From Paenibacillus xylanexedens (lineage in GTDB: Bacteria > Bacillota > Bacilli > Paenibacillales > Paenibacillaceae): 64,000 nt of DNA. The stretch spans positions 4,526,001-4,590,000 of the forward strand of contig NZ_CP018620.1 in NCBI RefSeq assembly GCF_001908275.1, given 5' to 3'. The notes under the pieces are model-generated. The model made no database searches and had not been told where the DNA came from. It saw nothing but the letters and a program-made list of their open reading frames with translations. A program made the position numbers and the translations under genes. Of this stretch, positions 53,001-59,500 are shown piece after piece (position 1 is the first letter of the stretch; each line of letters starts with the position of its first letter).

Positions 53001-54498
53001 TAGCGGTGAAAATCACGGCGGAAAGGCAGGCTCACTTACTGCTCCCAACCCTAAGGCACAAACAGCGCTGCTGAAATCCGTGTATGCTCGGGCGGGAATT
53101 GATCCTTCCACTATAAATTATATTGAAGCACATGGCACAGGCACACCACTTGGTGATCCAATTGAGATCAATGCGCTCAAGACAGTATTTCAGGAAACGA
53201 GGGCAGGCTTATCACCCACAGGGCAGACTTCCACTTCAGGACAGTCAACCCCATACTGTGGCGTCGGCTCTGTCAAAACAAATATCGGTCATCTGGAGCT
53301 TGCTTCCGGCATTGCTGGAATAATTAAGGTATTGTTGCAGATGAAACACCGCAAGCTTGTCCCCAACCTGCATGCAGAGCAGCTCAGTCCGTATGTCCAG
53401 CTTGAGCACAGCCCGTTCTATGTTGTCAGACAGAAGCAGGAATGGGAGAGAATCAAAGACAGCAATGGCAACGAAATGCCCCGTAGGGCAGGAGTGAGCT
53501 CTTTTGGTTTTGGGGGTTCCAATGCCCACGTTATTCTGGAGGAATATATACCACCACGACAGCATGATGAGGTGACCAGTTCTGAATCCGAGTTGGCTCC
53601 TGTTGCAATCGTGCTATCGGCCAAAAGCAAGGAGCGGCTCAGGGAACAAATGATCCAGTTGTCGGCTGTCCTGCTTCGCAATGAGGAGGAGGAGGGTACT
53701 TCTCAACAGCTTCGCCGCATTGCCTGTACACTTCAGACAGGAAGACAAGCGATGGAATACCGTGCAGGCTTCATAGCCGCATCAATTACAGAGCTAAAAT
53801 CCTTGCTGGACGGTTACGTTCAGGACACGCACCTGTGGACCGATTCGGATGAATCCGTGCATGCGCAGCGTTCATCGGAATCTGCGAAAGGTCACAAGCT
53901 CCATCTCGGCTCCATTGCTGCTCACAAACGGACAGCAGCACTGTTCAGAGAGGATGAAGAACTCGGCGAAGCGCTGCAAAAATGGATTATACGTCGCAAA
54001 TACAATAAATTGCTTGAACTGTGGGTGCAGGGTGTAGAGATCCAGTGGGAGCTGTTATATACAGAGGATCGTCCAGAGCGGATATCCCTTCCAACCTATC
54101 CGTTCACACCCGAGAAATACTGGGTTGGAATGAAGAGTACTGTGACGGAGGATTCATTTGAAGCAAGTAACGAAGAGATGGAAACCGTACCCGTTGCCAA
54201 AGCTGAAGTTATCGGATCAACAGCCCCGAATCCTTCGGTTGAAAGTGATGTCAGAAGCATTATTGCAGCTCTGCTGGGGATCCCACCAGACGACATGGAC
54301 GAGCATCGTTTGCTGGAAGATTACGGAATGGACTCTGTGCTGGCGCTTCAGCTTCTTCATCATCTCCAGGCCCGGATTTCCTCTGAAATTGGTATGGAGG
54401 ATCTGAATAAATGCCATACCTTGCAGGACGTCATCAGCGTTTCCCTGAACCCAATCCATCCAGAACACCAGAGGAAACTGGTACCGGACACACCCTGA
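47047..54498 (+). CDS. Trans-AT polyketide synthase: DH-ACP-KR (module 8), KS-ACP (module 9), KS-ACP (module 10)
   Basis: 2483 residues, the last PKS protein. It starts directly with DH8 (1-290, His23 in DHRVHGVCTLP); its second motif is HVALLDGATF, so the Asp remains but the usual Gln is lost. Then ACP8 (Ser369, QGLDSM) and KR8 (470-900, TGGMGGLG, YAVAN), so the ACP lies before the KR, an order found in some trans-AT dehydrating modules. KS9 (915-1350, Cys1085), ACP9 (Ser1610), KS10 (1724-2160, Cys1894) and ACP10 (Ser2430) follow with no processing domains. Both KSs keep HGTGT and NIGH, so both should elongate and leave beta-keto groups. There is no thioesterase, condensation or reductase domain for release. 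The start is ATG 47047 with AAGGGAG at 47029-47035. KS8 of this module is on the preceding protein. Confidence 0.92.
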   Translation: MTLPATESFLQRLRHSDYFVRDHRVHGVCTLPGVVLLDMVYRLSGSHLRTTSIELRDIVFIQPIVTSTDFDVDIMLTLSMKMDEGQVTIHSRKVPKDGEPPSSDVLNMECKLYLLNGKGAVQPVQALKPTHLLPSKDTDGLQTWDMDQIYQLARQADIQHFSFMKNNGDVYRQDQMEWMDIRLSSLAEQYLDKFHAHVALLDGATFAGSSFRLGKVGGLDEEVPPYIPFMIERFVIYDRFPAEIRTFTEQTPSDLSGGDIISRSIAVTDREGRLLAEFVHLKAKRVRHAASITGLTNTMTTGRNDKPTSEPAIAESSEWAKTTAMSAGSQDQIRTMISSYVKAEIARMLHILPEAVDERTGFYEQGLDSMHLLELVKRLENRVNMELYPTLLFEHSSVQALTEYLHTHCSDAWNEAAAVSERVNLNTAPSQSSHSTDEQPATHSEIPATAREIEGNGEPVCYEPKWIETQDIYEAESARHTIADGKMPQSDLTPYRIVVLYGNYPAFAAKMELQSDVYEVHQLPDHLSMDADLYRQKVTALYGMIQAKAIHPNAGRRIVLQVLSDSRDTGGYIHGFEGLVKTAAMELPAFGAQLIRMDLHESSMNETLIRQLRLEAENISSGSAFCIWYKGDSLQRHVRKLVEIPVPGPALEKTYKPDGIYLITGGMGGLGYALAMHLSRKCRCKLVLIGRSPLSENIQRKLNPLRINGAEAMYIQADTTVLAEMKQAILQIRDQYGEITGVFHCAGTAKDQLMLQKPLSDLEQVLKPKIDGLWNLEQALNDLRPEFTVAFSSLSAIVGNKGQADYAVANSCMDRLLVNHQERGGTEGAIPRQVTINWPLWADGGMQVNDHIRSSMYTSSGSMPLPLAEGIALIDRIIAQDVSQVVLVYGNKSRIQSVMGDDMAIHLPPPSDPEDIAVIGMAGRYPSANNMDELARILKEGRDCITPMPDERWAGLHLTYSASEYYPAGGFLDMIDDFDPAFFQISPLQAERMDPQARLFLQAAWTACEDAGFAIERDKHHDASAAKRNVGVFAGVFWNHYELLGAAMTQQGIPTAMGSNASAIANLVSYHLNFHGPSIAVDSMCSSSLTAIHLACESIRHGQSHYAIAGGVNLVTHPHKYVFLKQAKFLSSDGKCRSFGKDGDGYVPSEGVGAVLLTTVAEARKQGYPVYGVIKGSALNHAGKTSGTTVPDPVAQSEVITDALAAADVEPGTIGYIEAHGTGTSLGDPIEIQGLERAFRNSRNPGQNCAVGSLKSNIGHLEAAAGVAGLSKLILQIKHRELFPSLHAEELNPLIPFENTCFHVQRTSERWERRHGKQNGRYAEWPVRAGLSSFGASGSNAHLIVEEYIPTAVSWTDRSPLDAYSDEAESSGNGEVVLPISARTQERLIEYARQVRFYLENRGLSERLIDIAYTFQLGRTDMKYRVAWTGSSHSELVEQIDQFLKGQSSLQQHYSETPYEMPSMKDHSSLERLHQWATLWEQGQTVDWTALYDDLQKKPTIVRVPTYPFARNRYWIQAEDQSLGETTREKGSQLNRAETSSSEVEGAGIVQHMNEKSNPVTGSAMTPSSQGNQGKEQVLSLLSQTVSSLLKVSIYDLDSDTEWAEYGFDSILFTELADRLNRDHGLGLTPAIFFEHGTIRELAAHLLQGHPTKWKQPSGGRTAPQPESLNDMSHSVPGASERGEPLQTSLRSTALEEEKHTSAGSHTGTASQLNSGSDQLSSPEPIAIVGISAKFPMADNVEQFWHNLLDGKDCISEIPEERWRWQDYMGDPLREKGKTNVKHAGFISGISEFDPLFFGISPKEALHMDPQQRLLMMHVWKVIEDAGYAPSDLSGSAMGLFIGTGSSGYNVMLAQSNEAVEAYSVTATVPSVGPNRMSYTLNIHGPSQPVETSCSSSLVAIHRAVQAIRNGDCETAVAGGVNTILSVDAHISLTKAGMLSADGRSKTFSSEANGYGRGEGVGMIFLKKLSDAQRDYDHIYGLIRGSGENHGGKAGSLTAPNPKAQTALLKSVYARAGIDPSTINYIEAHGTGTPLGDPIEINALKTVFQETRAGLSPTGQTSTSGQSTPYCGVGSVKTNIGHLELASGIAGIIKVLLQMKHRKLVPNLHAEQLSPYVQLEHSPFYVVRQKQEWERIKDSNGNEMPRRAGVSSFGFGGSNAHVILEEYIPPRQHDEVTSSESELAPVAIVLSAKSKERLREQMIQLSAVLLRNEEEEGTSQQLRRIACTLQTGRQAMEYRAGFIAASITELKSLLDGYVQDTHLWTDSDESVHAQRSSESAKGHKLHLGSIAAHKRTAALFREDEELGEALQKWIIRRKYNKLLELWVQGVEIQWELLYTEDRPERISLPTYPFTPEKYWVGMKSTVTEDSFEASNEEMETVPVAKAEVIGSTAPNPSVESDVRSIIAALLGIPPDDMDEHRLLEDYGMDSVLALQLLHHLQARISSEIGMEDLNKCHTLQDVISVSLNPIHPEHQRKLVPDTP

Positions 54499-54601
54499 TT
54501 AGTACCAAGTTGAATAAAGTTCCAGCGAGAAAGTCTCGGCGAGGAAATGCATGTAATCCATACTTACCAATATAAAAAGCGAGAAGAAGGAGCGGATCAC
54601 C

Positions 54602-55117
54602 ATGTGGATTGGATTTTTGTTAATTATCATCTCACTCATTCGTATACCATCGGTTGTTATTGCCATGCGTAACGAGAAAAAGATCGTTGCAGGAGGCGGC
54701 ACCGAGTACGGCAACCTGAACAGCAAAGTGTTATTTGTGCTGCAAAACCTGATTTATCTGAGCTGCATTGTATACGCCTTTATTTACGATGTGCAGTTTA
54801 ATGTGTTGACCGTAATTGGTCTTGTCGTGTATGTGTTTGCCCTTTGCTGTCTTATCTATGTTATTCGCAAACTCAGCCCTTTTTGGACATACAAGCTATA
54901 CATTGCCAGAGACCACAAACTGGTGCAAAGCTCGCTATTCCGGCTGGTGCGCCATCCCAATTATTACCTGAACATTATTCCCGAGCTTATCGGTTTTGCG
55001 CTGATTTCTCAAGCCTGGCCTGTATTTGTGCCTTTGTTTATCCTTCATCTCATTACACTGTTCAACCGGATTAATCTGGAGGAAAAAGTGATGAAACAAA
55101 CGTTCACTCAGTACTAG
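54602..55117 (+). CDS. ICMT-family membrane methyltransferase (isoprenylcysteine methyltransferase/YpbQ-like)
   Basis: A 171-residue integral membrane protein with about four or five hydrophobic helices and the family signature RHPNYYLNIIPELIGFAL, which binds SAM at the membrane face, plus a C-terminal Glu (INLEEK). Relatives include isoprenylcysteine carboxyl methyltransferases and the Bacillus BpsB/YpbQ enzyme, which O-methylates type III PKS alkylpyrones (family knowledge). Position immediately after a PKS that ends in two unreduced KS-ACP modules and has no thioesterase suggests it methylates a 4-hydroxy-2-pyrone, or alternatively a free carboxylate, of the product (inference). Start ATG 54602, AAGGAG upstream. 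The gene is about 100 bases after the PKS stop with no terminator between, so it is in the same operon. Confidence 0.8.
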   Translation: MWIGFLLIIISLIRIPSVVIAMRNEKKIVAGGGTEYGNLNSKVLFVLQNLIYLSCIVYAFIYDVQFNVLTVIGLVVYVFALCCLIYVIRKLSPFWTYKLYIARDHKLVQSSLFRLVRHPNYYLNIIPELIGFALISQAWPVFVPLFILHLITLFNRINLEEKVMKQTFTQY

Positions 55118-55170
55118 GCAAACGGGCTGCATCCCCTCTGCACATATGGATATAAAGGAGAGCGATTGGC

Positions 55171-56370
55171 ATGAATATCAAGGAAAGAAGCAGTTTTCCC
55201 GATTTGAACTTGGTTACAGGTTTTAAGACCAACGCGGAGAAATATGAGCCATTTGCATGGTACAAAAAAATGCGGCAGGAAGATCCGGTTCATTATAACA
55301 AAGCCGAGGATGTCTGGAGTGTATTCAAATACGAGGATGTCAAACGGGTTGCTGAGGATAAGGAATACTTCTCCAACAAGGTGCTCGCTCCACCGATTAT
55401 TCAGGATACGATCATTTTTCAGGATCAACCCAAGCATACCATCGGCCGCGCGCTGTTAGCCAGAGCATTCACACCAAAAGCGATGTCCTCCTGGGCGTCC
55501 AGAATTGATACGATTGTCCAGGAGCTGATGGAATCGATCGAAGGACGCATCGAAATAGATATGGTGCAGGATTTTGCCTCCCCGCTGCCGATGATTGTTA
55601 TTTCCGAGTTGCTCGGAGTTCCTACAAGCGACCGCGAGCAATTCCGGGACTGGGCAAACACACTGACGCTGGCTCCCCAGGAGAATACGCCCGAAGAATA
55701 TATGCGCATTTATCAGCTCCAGGCACAGGCGAGTACACAGCTTGTGGCCTATTTTCAGGACATCATTGAACTGAAACGCCGTAATCCAGCAGATGATATC
55801 ATATCTGACCTGACACAGGCGGAGGAAGATGGGGAAAAGCTGTCTCCCGAGTCGCTGATTGCAAGCTGTGTCATGCTGCTTATCGCAGGAAATGAAACCA
55901 CCACCAGTCTCATCACCAACTCCATCTATACATTCAATGATTATAAGCTGGTTAAGGAACTGGCGCAGCATCCGCAAATGATCCCATCCGCTGTCGAGGA
56001 GATGTTGCGTTACCGCTCACCTTTGCAGCGCGCGATTCGCAAAGTGCTCAAACGCACAGAGATTGGTGGCAAAGTACTGGAGCCCGGCGACTATGTTGTT
56101 AATTGGATCGGTTCGGCGAACCGGGATGAGAACATATTTGAAGAGGGCGATAAGTTCATTCTTGGCAGAAAGAATAACCCCCATTTGGCTCTGGGTAAAG
56201 GCATCCATTTTTGCATGGGCTCCCACCTAGCCAGAATGGAAGCCAAAGCGGCGCTGACAGCGATGCTGACTACCTATCCGGGGCTTCAAGTGCATCCCGA
56301 ATATGAAGTCGACGTCAACCCCAGCAATGTATACGGGCTGAAAAATTTATCCATTCAGCTTCAAGACTGA
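55171..56370 (+). CDS. Cytochrome P450 (soluble bacterial class)
   Basis: A 399-residue P450 with the I-helix oxygen-binding motif AGNETTT, the K-helix ExxR in EEMLRY, and the haem-binding loop LALGKGIHFCMGSHLAR, in which Cys is the axial ligand. The loop begins LxLG rather than the usual FxxG. No membrane anchor is seen. It resembles CYP107/CYP109-type enzymes that oxidise polyketides and fatty acids. As the last operon gene before the terminator, it is expected to hydroxylate or epoxidise the finished or carrier-bound polyketide. Start ATG 55171 with AAAGGAGAG upstream. No dedicated ferredoxin or reductase is encoded nearby; the only ferredoxin trace, at 1145, is decayed. Confidence 0.92.
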   Translation: MNIKERSSFPDLNLVTGFKTNAEKYEPFAWYKKMRQEDPVHYNKAEDVWSVFKYEDVKRVAEDKEYFSNKVLAPPIIQDTIIFQDQPKHTIGRALLARAFTPKAMSSWASRIDTIVQELMESIEGRIEIDMVQDFASPLPMIVISELLGVPTSDREQFRDWANTLTLAPQENTPEEYMRIYQLQAQASTQLVAYFQDIIELKRRNPADDIISDLTQAEEDGEKLSPESLIASCVMLLIAGNETTTSLITNSIYTFNDYKLVKELAQHPQMIPSAVEEMLRYRSPLQRAIRKVLKRTEIGGKVLEPGDYVVNWIGSANRDENIFEEGDKFILGRKNNPHLALGKGIHFCMGSHLARMEAKAALTAMLTTYPGLQVHPEYEVDVNPSNVYGLKNLSIQLQD

Positions 56371-56394
56371 TCAATCTGTTAGGTGAAAAGACGT

Positions 56395-56440
56395 AAAAAG
56401 TGCCTGGGGTGAACCGTGACCCTAGGCACTTTTTATTTAC
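56395..56440. terminator. Strong terminator of the PKS operon (possibly bidirectional)
   Basis: A 16-bp stem, AAAAAGTGCCTGGGGT (56395-56410) against 56419-56434, with a single G-T wobble and an 8-base loop. It has A residues on the left arm and T residues on the right, so it can work in both directions. It lies 24 bases after the P450 stop and separates loaP from the operon. Confidence 0.92.
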
Positions 56441-56455
56441 TTAAATGTAATTTAT

Positions 56456-56461
56456 TATAAT
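56456..56461 (+). promoter_or_regulatory. Candidate -10 element of loaP
   Basis: A perfect TATAAT lies 22 bases after the terminator and 54 bases before the loaP start. No good -35 is visible at 17 bases; the upstream sequence is T-rich. It suggests loaP has its own promoter. Confidence 0.45.
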
Positions 56462-56515
56462 AGTACATAATGAATGGGTTTTGATTTGTCCATAAAAAAG
56501 ATCATGGGAGGATCT

Positions 56516-57043
56516 ATGAACTGGTACAGCTTTTTTGTACAGAGTGGGAAAGAAGAAGAAATTAAACTTTTTATGGATCGATTTTATGCGCTACAGCACT
56601 TGAGTTGTCTAGTACCCAAACGAATGATTCCGGAACGAAAGCAGGGAAAGACTCGTCATTGCACCAAAGTATTGTTTCCAGGCTATATTTTTATCCAAAC
56701 CGGACAGATTCAAGATTTATATTACAACATCAAAAAAACGCCATATATTTTGTATATGGTCAATGGCGGCATTCACAAGCATGATCAGGCTGCCAATTTT
56801 TTCACTCCGATTCCCAAAGAACAGATGGACTGGCTCATCCAGCTATGCGGTGTCAACGGAACAATGGGATACTCGGATATCATTCTCGGCGGGAACCAAA
56901 TCAAAGTAACGTCCGGACCACTCCTCGGCAAAGAAGCGATGATACGGAAAATTGATAAACGCAAGTCAAGGGCCAAAATTGAGGTGCAGTTGCTGAACGA
57001 GGTCAAATTGATCGATGTTGGCATCAATGTCTTACTTGCTTGA
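56516..57043 (+). CDS. loaP: LoaP-type NusG paralogue, processive antiterminator of long biosynthetic operons
   Basis: 175 residues. The NGN domain occupies the first ~110 residues (MNWYSFFVQSGKEEE, LVPKRMIPERKQGK, LFPGYIFIQT), followed by a C-terminal KOW domain (IKVTSGPLLGKEAMIRKIDKRKSRAKIEV). Length and the VPKR/ERK region fit LoaP rather than the housekeeping NusG or RfaH. By published work on Bacillus velezensis, LoaP lets RNA polymerase read through terminators in the difficidin and macrolactin operons and depends on a leader hairpin. Here the obvious target is the 54-kb operon just upstream. Start ATG 56516 with GGGAGG four bases upstream; ATG 56474 and ATG 56504 are less likely. The gene lies outside the operon between two terminators, apparently with its own promoter. 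Confidence 0.85.
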   Translation: MNWYSFFVQSGKEEEIKLFMDRFYALQHLSCLVPKRMIPERKQGKTRHCTKVLFPGYIFIQTGQIQDLYYNIKKTPYILYMVNGGIHKHDQAANFFTPIPKEQMDWLIQLCGVNGTMGYSDIILGGNQIKVTSGPLLGKEAMIRKIDKRKSRAKIEVQLLNEVKLIDVGINVLLA

Positions 57044-57149
57044 GTTAACTGGATGAGCATTGGTAGGAGATTGCAGGGAAGAGGAGTAAGGAAATCGGTG
57101 TCCCTCAATGGAATGCTAAACAGTTGAGGCATAATAAAGTATATTTTTG

Positions 57150-57187
57150 AAACCGTTGATCTGATACATGATCAACGGTTTTTTTGA
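57150..57187 (+). terminator. Rho-independent terminator after loaP
   Basis: AACCGTTGATC (57151-57161) pairs perfectly with 57170-57180, with an 8-base loop and a TTTTTTT tail. Confidence 0.9.
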
Positions 57188-57195
57188 TTTATTGA

Positions 57196-57265
57196 CAAGA
57201 ATATGGTATGTGAAATGTCAGGGGGACAAGAACATGTACAGATTGCCGGAATGGGCAAGAACATG
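57196..57265. repeat. Three spaced copies of CAAGAAYATG between loaP and uvrX
   Basis: CAAGAATATG at 57196, CAAGAACATG at 57227 and CAAGAACATG at 57256, about 30 bases apart (near three helical turns). One more exact copy of the ten-base word occurs at 1731-1740, near the left end of the cluster. The function is unknown; it could be a protein binding array or chance in A-rich DNA. Confidence 0.4.
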
Positions 57266-57331
57266 GTTTTATTGTCGATTTGATAAATGTATATCGTAGA
57301 GAAGTAGTAGCCTAATATAAATATTTACCTC

Positions 57332-57378
57332 TTGCATAAAGAACATACGTTCGGTTTATAATATACAAACATACGTTC
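57332..57378 (+). promoter_or_regulatory. SOS promoter with LexA (DinR) boxes before uvrX
   Basis: GAACATACGTTC (57341-57352) matches the Bacillus LexA consensus GAAC-N4-GTTC. A second near-match, AAACATACGTTC, lies at 57367-57378. TTGCAT (57332) and TATAAT (57357-57362) form a promoter with a 19-base spacer. The two boxes bracket the -10, so LexA binding would block transcription until DNA damage. Confidence 0.85.
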
Positions 57379-57401
57379 TTAAATGTACAGGAGTGATTTC
57401 A

Positions 57402-58643
57402 GTGTTGACTAAGCAACGAACCATTATGCTCATTGATATGCAGAGCTTTTATGCTTCAGTTGAAAAGGTAAAAATGCCTCAATACAAAAATAGACCATTA
57501 GCTGTCGCTGGAGACCCCGCAAGACGTTCTGGAATTATTCTTGCCGCTTGTCCACTAGCCAAAGCGAAGGGTGTATCTACCGCGGAACCACTTTGGCAGT
57601 CTCTTCAGAAGTGCCCTGAACTGATCATTGTGAGACCACACATGCAAGAATACATCGAAGTATCCACTCAAATCATGTCCATTATTGAGGAGTTCACCGA
57701 TCTGGTCGAACCGTACAGTATAGACGAATTATTCGCTGATTTTACAGGGTCTATGCATCTATTCGGTAATGATCCAGTCGATTTGGCCAAGCAAATTCAA
57801 GACAAAATCTATAATGAAACAGGCGTTTACGCGAGAGCTGGCATTGGTGAAAACAAAATCATCAGTAAATTATGCTGCGATATGATCGCTAAAAAAGCAG
57901 AGGGGGGCATTTTCCACTTAAAAAAAGAGGAGTTACACCTCCACATTGGAGATAAGCCCATCCGCGATATGTGGGGGATAGGCTCCAGAATGGAAAAACA
58001 TCTGTGGAAGATGGGCATCCGAACCATTAGAGACTTAGCAAATACACCTCTTTCTAAACTAAGAAATAAGTGGGGGGTTAATGGAGAAGTCATCTGGCGA
58101 GTCGCAAATGGAATCGACAATTCGCCAGTAACCGTCAACACGCACAGTACACAAAAAGATATCGGAAACGGAATGACCCTGCCTAGAGATTTCACAGAGG
58201 CTTGGGAGATCGAAATGGTTGTTCTCGATATCTGCACTGAAGTATGCAGAAGAGCCCGTAAAAAGGGACTGATGGGTAGTGTCATATCCGTAAGTGTGTC
58301 TGGAGCGGATTTTGACCACCCCACTGGTTTTCACAGGCAGGTTAAACTGTCTGATCCTACAAACATAACCGTTGATGTATGCAAGATAGCCAAACGCATA
58401 TTTCATCAATACTGGGATGGGCAACCTGTGCGCCGTGTAGGCGTATCCCTGTCTCAATTATCCAACGCGGATACATATCAACTATCTTTTTTTGATGATC
58501 AAGAGCAGAAACGAGCCATTGATCAGGTGATGGACGACATTAAGGATCGATTTGGCGACATTGCCATTCTACGAGCGAGCTCCATTACGGCTGCCGGTCA
58601 AGCGATAGATAGGGCATCTAAAATCGGGGGGCATTATAAATGA
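57402..58643 (+). CDS. uvrX: Y-family translesion DNA polymerase (UvrX/YqjW-like)
   Basis: 413 residues, the usual UvrX length. The palm carries DMQSFYAS near the N-terminus (first metal-binding Asp) and YSIDELFADFTG (the catalytic Asp-Glu pair). The thumb has a helix-hairpin-helix region (WGIGSRMEKHLWKMGIRTIRDLAN), followed by a little-finger domain. Such enzymes copy past damaged bases with low fidelity. Start GTG 57402, with AGGAGTG at 57389-57395; the in-frame GTG 57393 overlaps that Shine-Dalgarno sequence. LexA boxes upstream and the overlapping yolD gene give the classical SOS uvrX-yolD arrangement, often found on prophages or mobile regions as well as in chromosomes. The role is well supported by motifs and context. 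Confidence 0.92.
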   Translation: MLTKQRTIMLIDMQSFYASVEKVKMPQYKNRPLAVAGDPARRSGIILAACPLAKAKGVSTAEPLWQSLQKCPELIIVRPHMQEYIEVSTQIMSIIEEFTDLVEPYSIDELFADFTGSMHLFGNDPVDLAKQIQDKIYNETGVYARAGIGENKIISKLCCDMIAKKAEGGIFHLKKEELHLHIGDKPIRDMWGIGSRMEKHLWKMGIRTIRDLANTPLSKLRNKWGVNGEVIWRVANGIDNSPVTVNTHSTQKDIGNGMTLPRDFTEAWEIEMVVLDICTEVCRRARKKGLMGSVISVSVSGADFDHPTGFHRQVKLSDPTNITVDVCKIAKRIFHQYWDGQPVRRVGVSLSQLSNADTYQLSFFDDQEQKRAIDQVMDDIKDRFGDIAILRASSITAAGQAIDRASKIGGHYK

Positions 58644-58987
58644 GCAAAAAACTGGAGGCCAATGGATTATGGGAATCGAGCCGCATGATGCTTCCACAAC
58701 ATAAAGAACGAATTATACAGCATCGTACTCAAATTCATTATCAAGCGAAACCGCTGATCCATGAAGATGAGTGGGAGATTATTGCTCAACATATAGACAT
58801 GTCGCTCAATTATACGTTGCAAGCCACCTTTGAAGTGTTTCATGAGTGGGGCAATCGGTATATACACGGGATCGTCACTTCAGTCAGTACCTTCGGAAAG
58901 AAAATCAAAATTGAATTGGAGAATGGATTTGAATGGGTCGATTTTGATCAATTGGTCGCTGTAAAATTGGAAGAAGGAGGCGTGTAA
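58640..58987 (+). CDS. yolD: YolD-like family protein
   Basis: A 115-residue YolD-like protein (SRMMLPQHKERI, then a beta-rich half ending VDFDQLVAVKLEEGG). Its ATG overlaps the uvrX stop codon by four bases, so translation is coupled. YolD-like proteins accompany UvrX/UmuC-type polymerases in Bacillota and are thought to act as UmuD-like accessory factors. This is family knowledge; the mechanism is poorly known. Co-regulated by the LexA boxes at 57341 and 57367. Confidence 0.88.
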   Translation: MSKKLEANGLWESSRMMLPQHKERIIQHRTQIHYQAKPLIHEDEWEIIAQHIDMSLNYTLQATFEVFHEWGNRYIHGIVTSVSTFGKKIKIELENGFEWVDFDQLVAVKLEEGGV

Positions 58988-58988
58988 A

Positions 58989-59357
58989 GTGCGACAGACT
59001 TTCGAGGAAATTTCACTCGTGAAGAGAGTGGTAGAGCTCCCTTATCTTTTAGGTGCTCTGGAGGTAGATAAGCATAAAATATACGCTTCAAACTTCAAAA
59101 TGAAATCTGTGTATGTTGACTACTTGGACGGTACCCAAAAGAAAATTGCTTTAGAAATGTACAAATCGAAACAATGGCTAAAGGAACATCATATTAAAAT
59201 CATAGATGAAGTGAGATCTGAGCTGAGTTTAACGGTAGATTATTCGGTGAGAGGTTACATTCATAAAATGACATTATTATGGAGCAAAGTGAAAGTGGAT
59301 GTAACCTTAATGCTTACCGAACATATGAACGTTGATATCACAGAATTGTCCACATGA
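58989..59357 (+). CDS. Hypothetical protein, third gene of the SOS operon
   Basis: 122 residues, GTG start with GGAGG about seven bases upstream and only a single base after the yolD stop codon. I do not recognise a family. It looks like a small soluble alpha/beta protein, with no membrane segment, signal peptide or cysteine cluster. The order uvrX-yolD-this gene with no terminator indicates SOS co-expression, so an accessory role in translesion synthesis is possible but unproven. Nothing in the sequence indicates a catalytic function. Confidence 0.7.
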   Translation: MRQTFEEISLVKRVVELPYLLGALEVDKHKIYASNFKMKSVYVDYLDGTQKKIALEMYKSKQWLKEHHIKIIDEVRSELSLTVDYSVRGYIHKMTLLWSKVKVDVTLMLTEHMNVDITELST

Positions 59358-59405
59358 ACATAGAAAATAAGAGTCTAACTCATGGATGCGGCAAACCTAT
59401 CTAAT

Positions 59406-59432
59406 AAAAAGGTGCCTACTTTTCAAGTAGCA
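59406..59432 (+). promoter_or_regulatory. HxlR-type operator candidate before the radical SAM gene
   Basis: AAAAAGGTGCCTACTT (59406-59421) is identical to 60794-60809 upstream of the SnoaL-like gene. Here it overlaps an inverted repeat, CTACTT-TTC-AAGTAG. Both copies lie 70-80 bases before their gene, and the second copy is beside a broken HxlR gene. Regulator identity is inference. Confidence 0.6.
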
Positions 59433-59500
59433 TGAGAAATTTTAAGATAAAACGCAAGAGGAGAAGTCGGCATAAAAGTAATTGAGGAGATGGTAGCGTC

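Noticed and set aside
7400..53500. Non-elongating KS0 domains
   Set aside because: All ten KSs have Cys and both His motifs (HGTGT and NIGH), so none can be called non-elongating from motifs alone.
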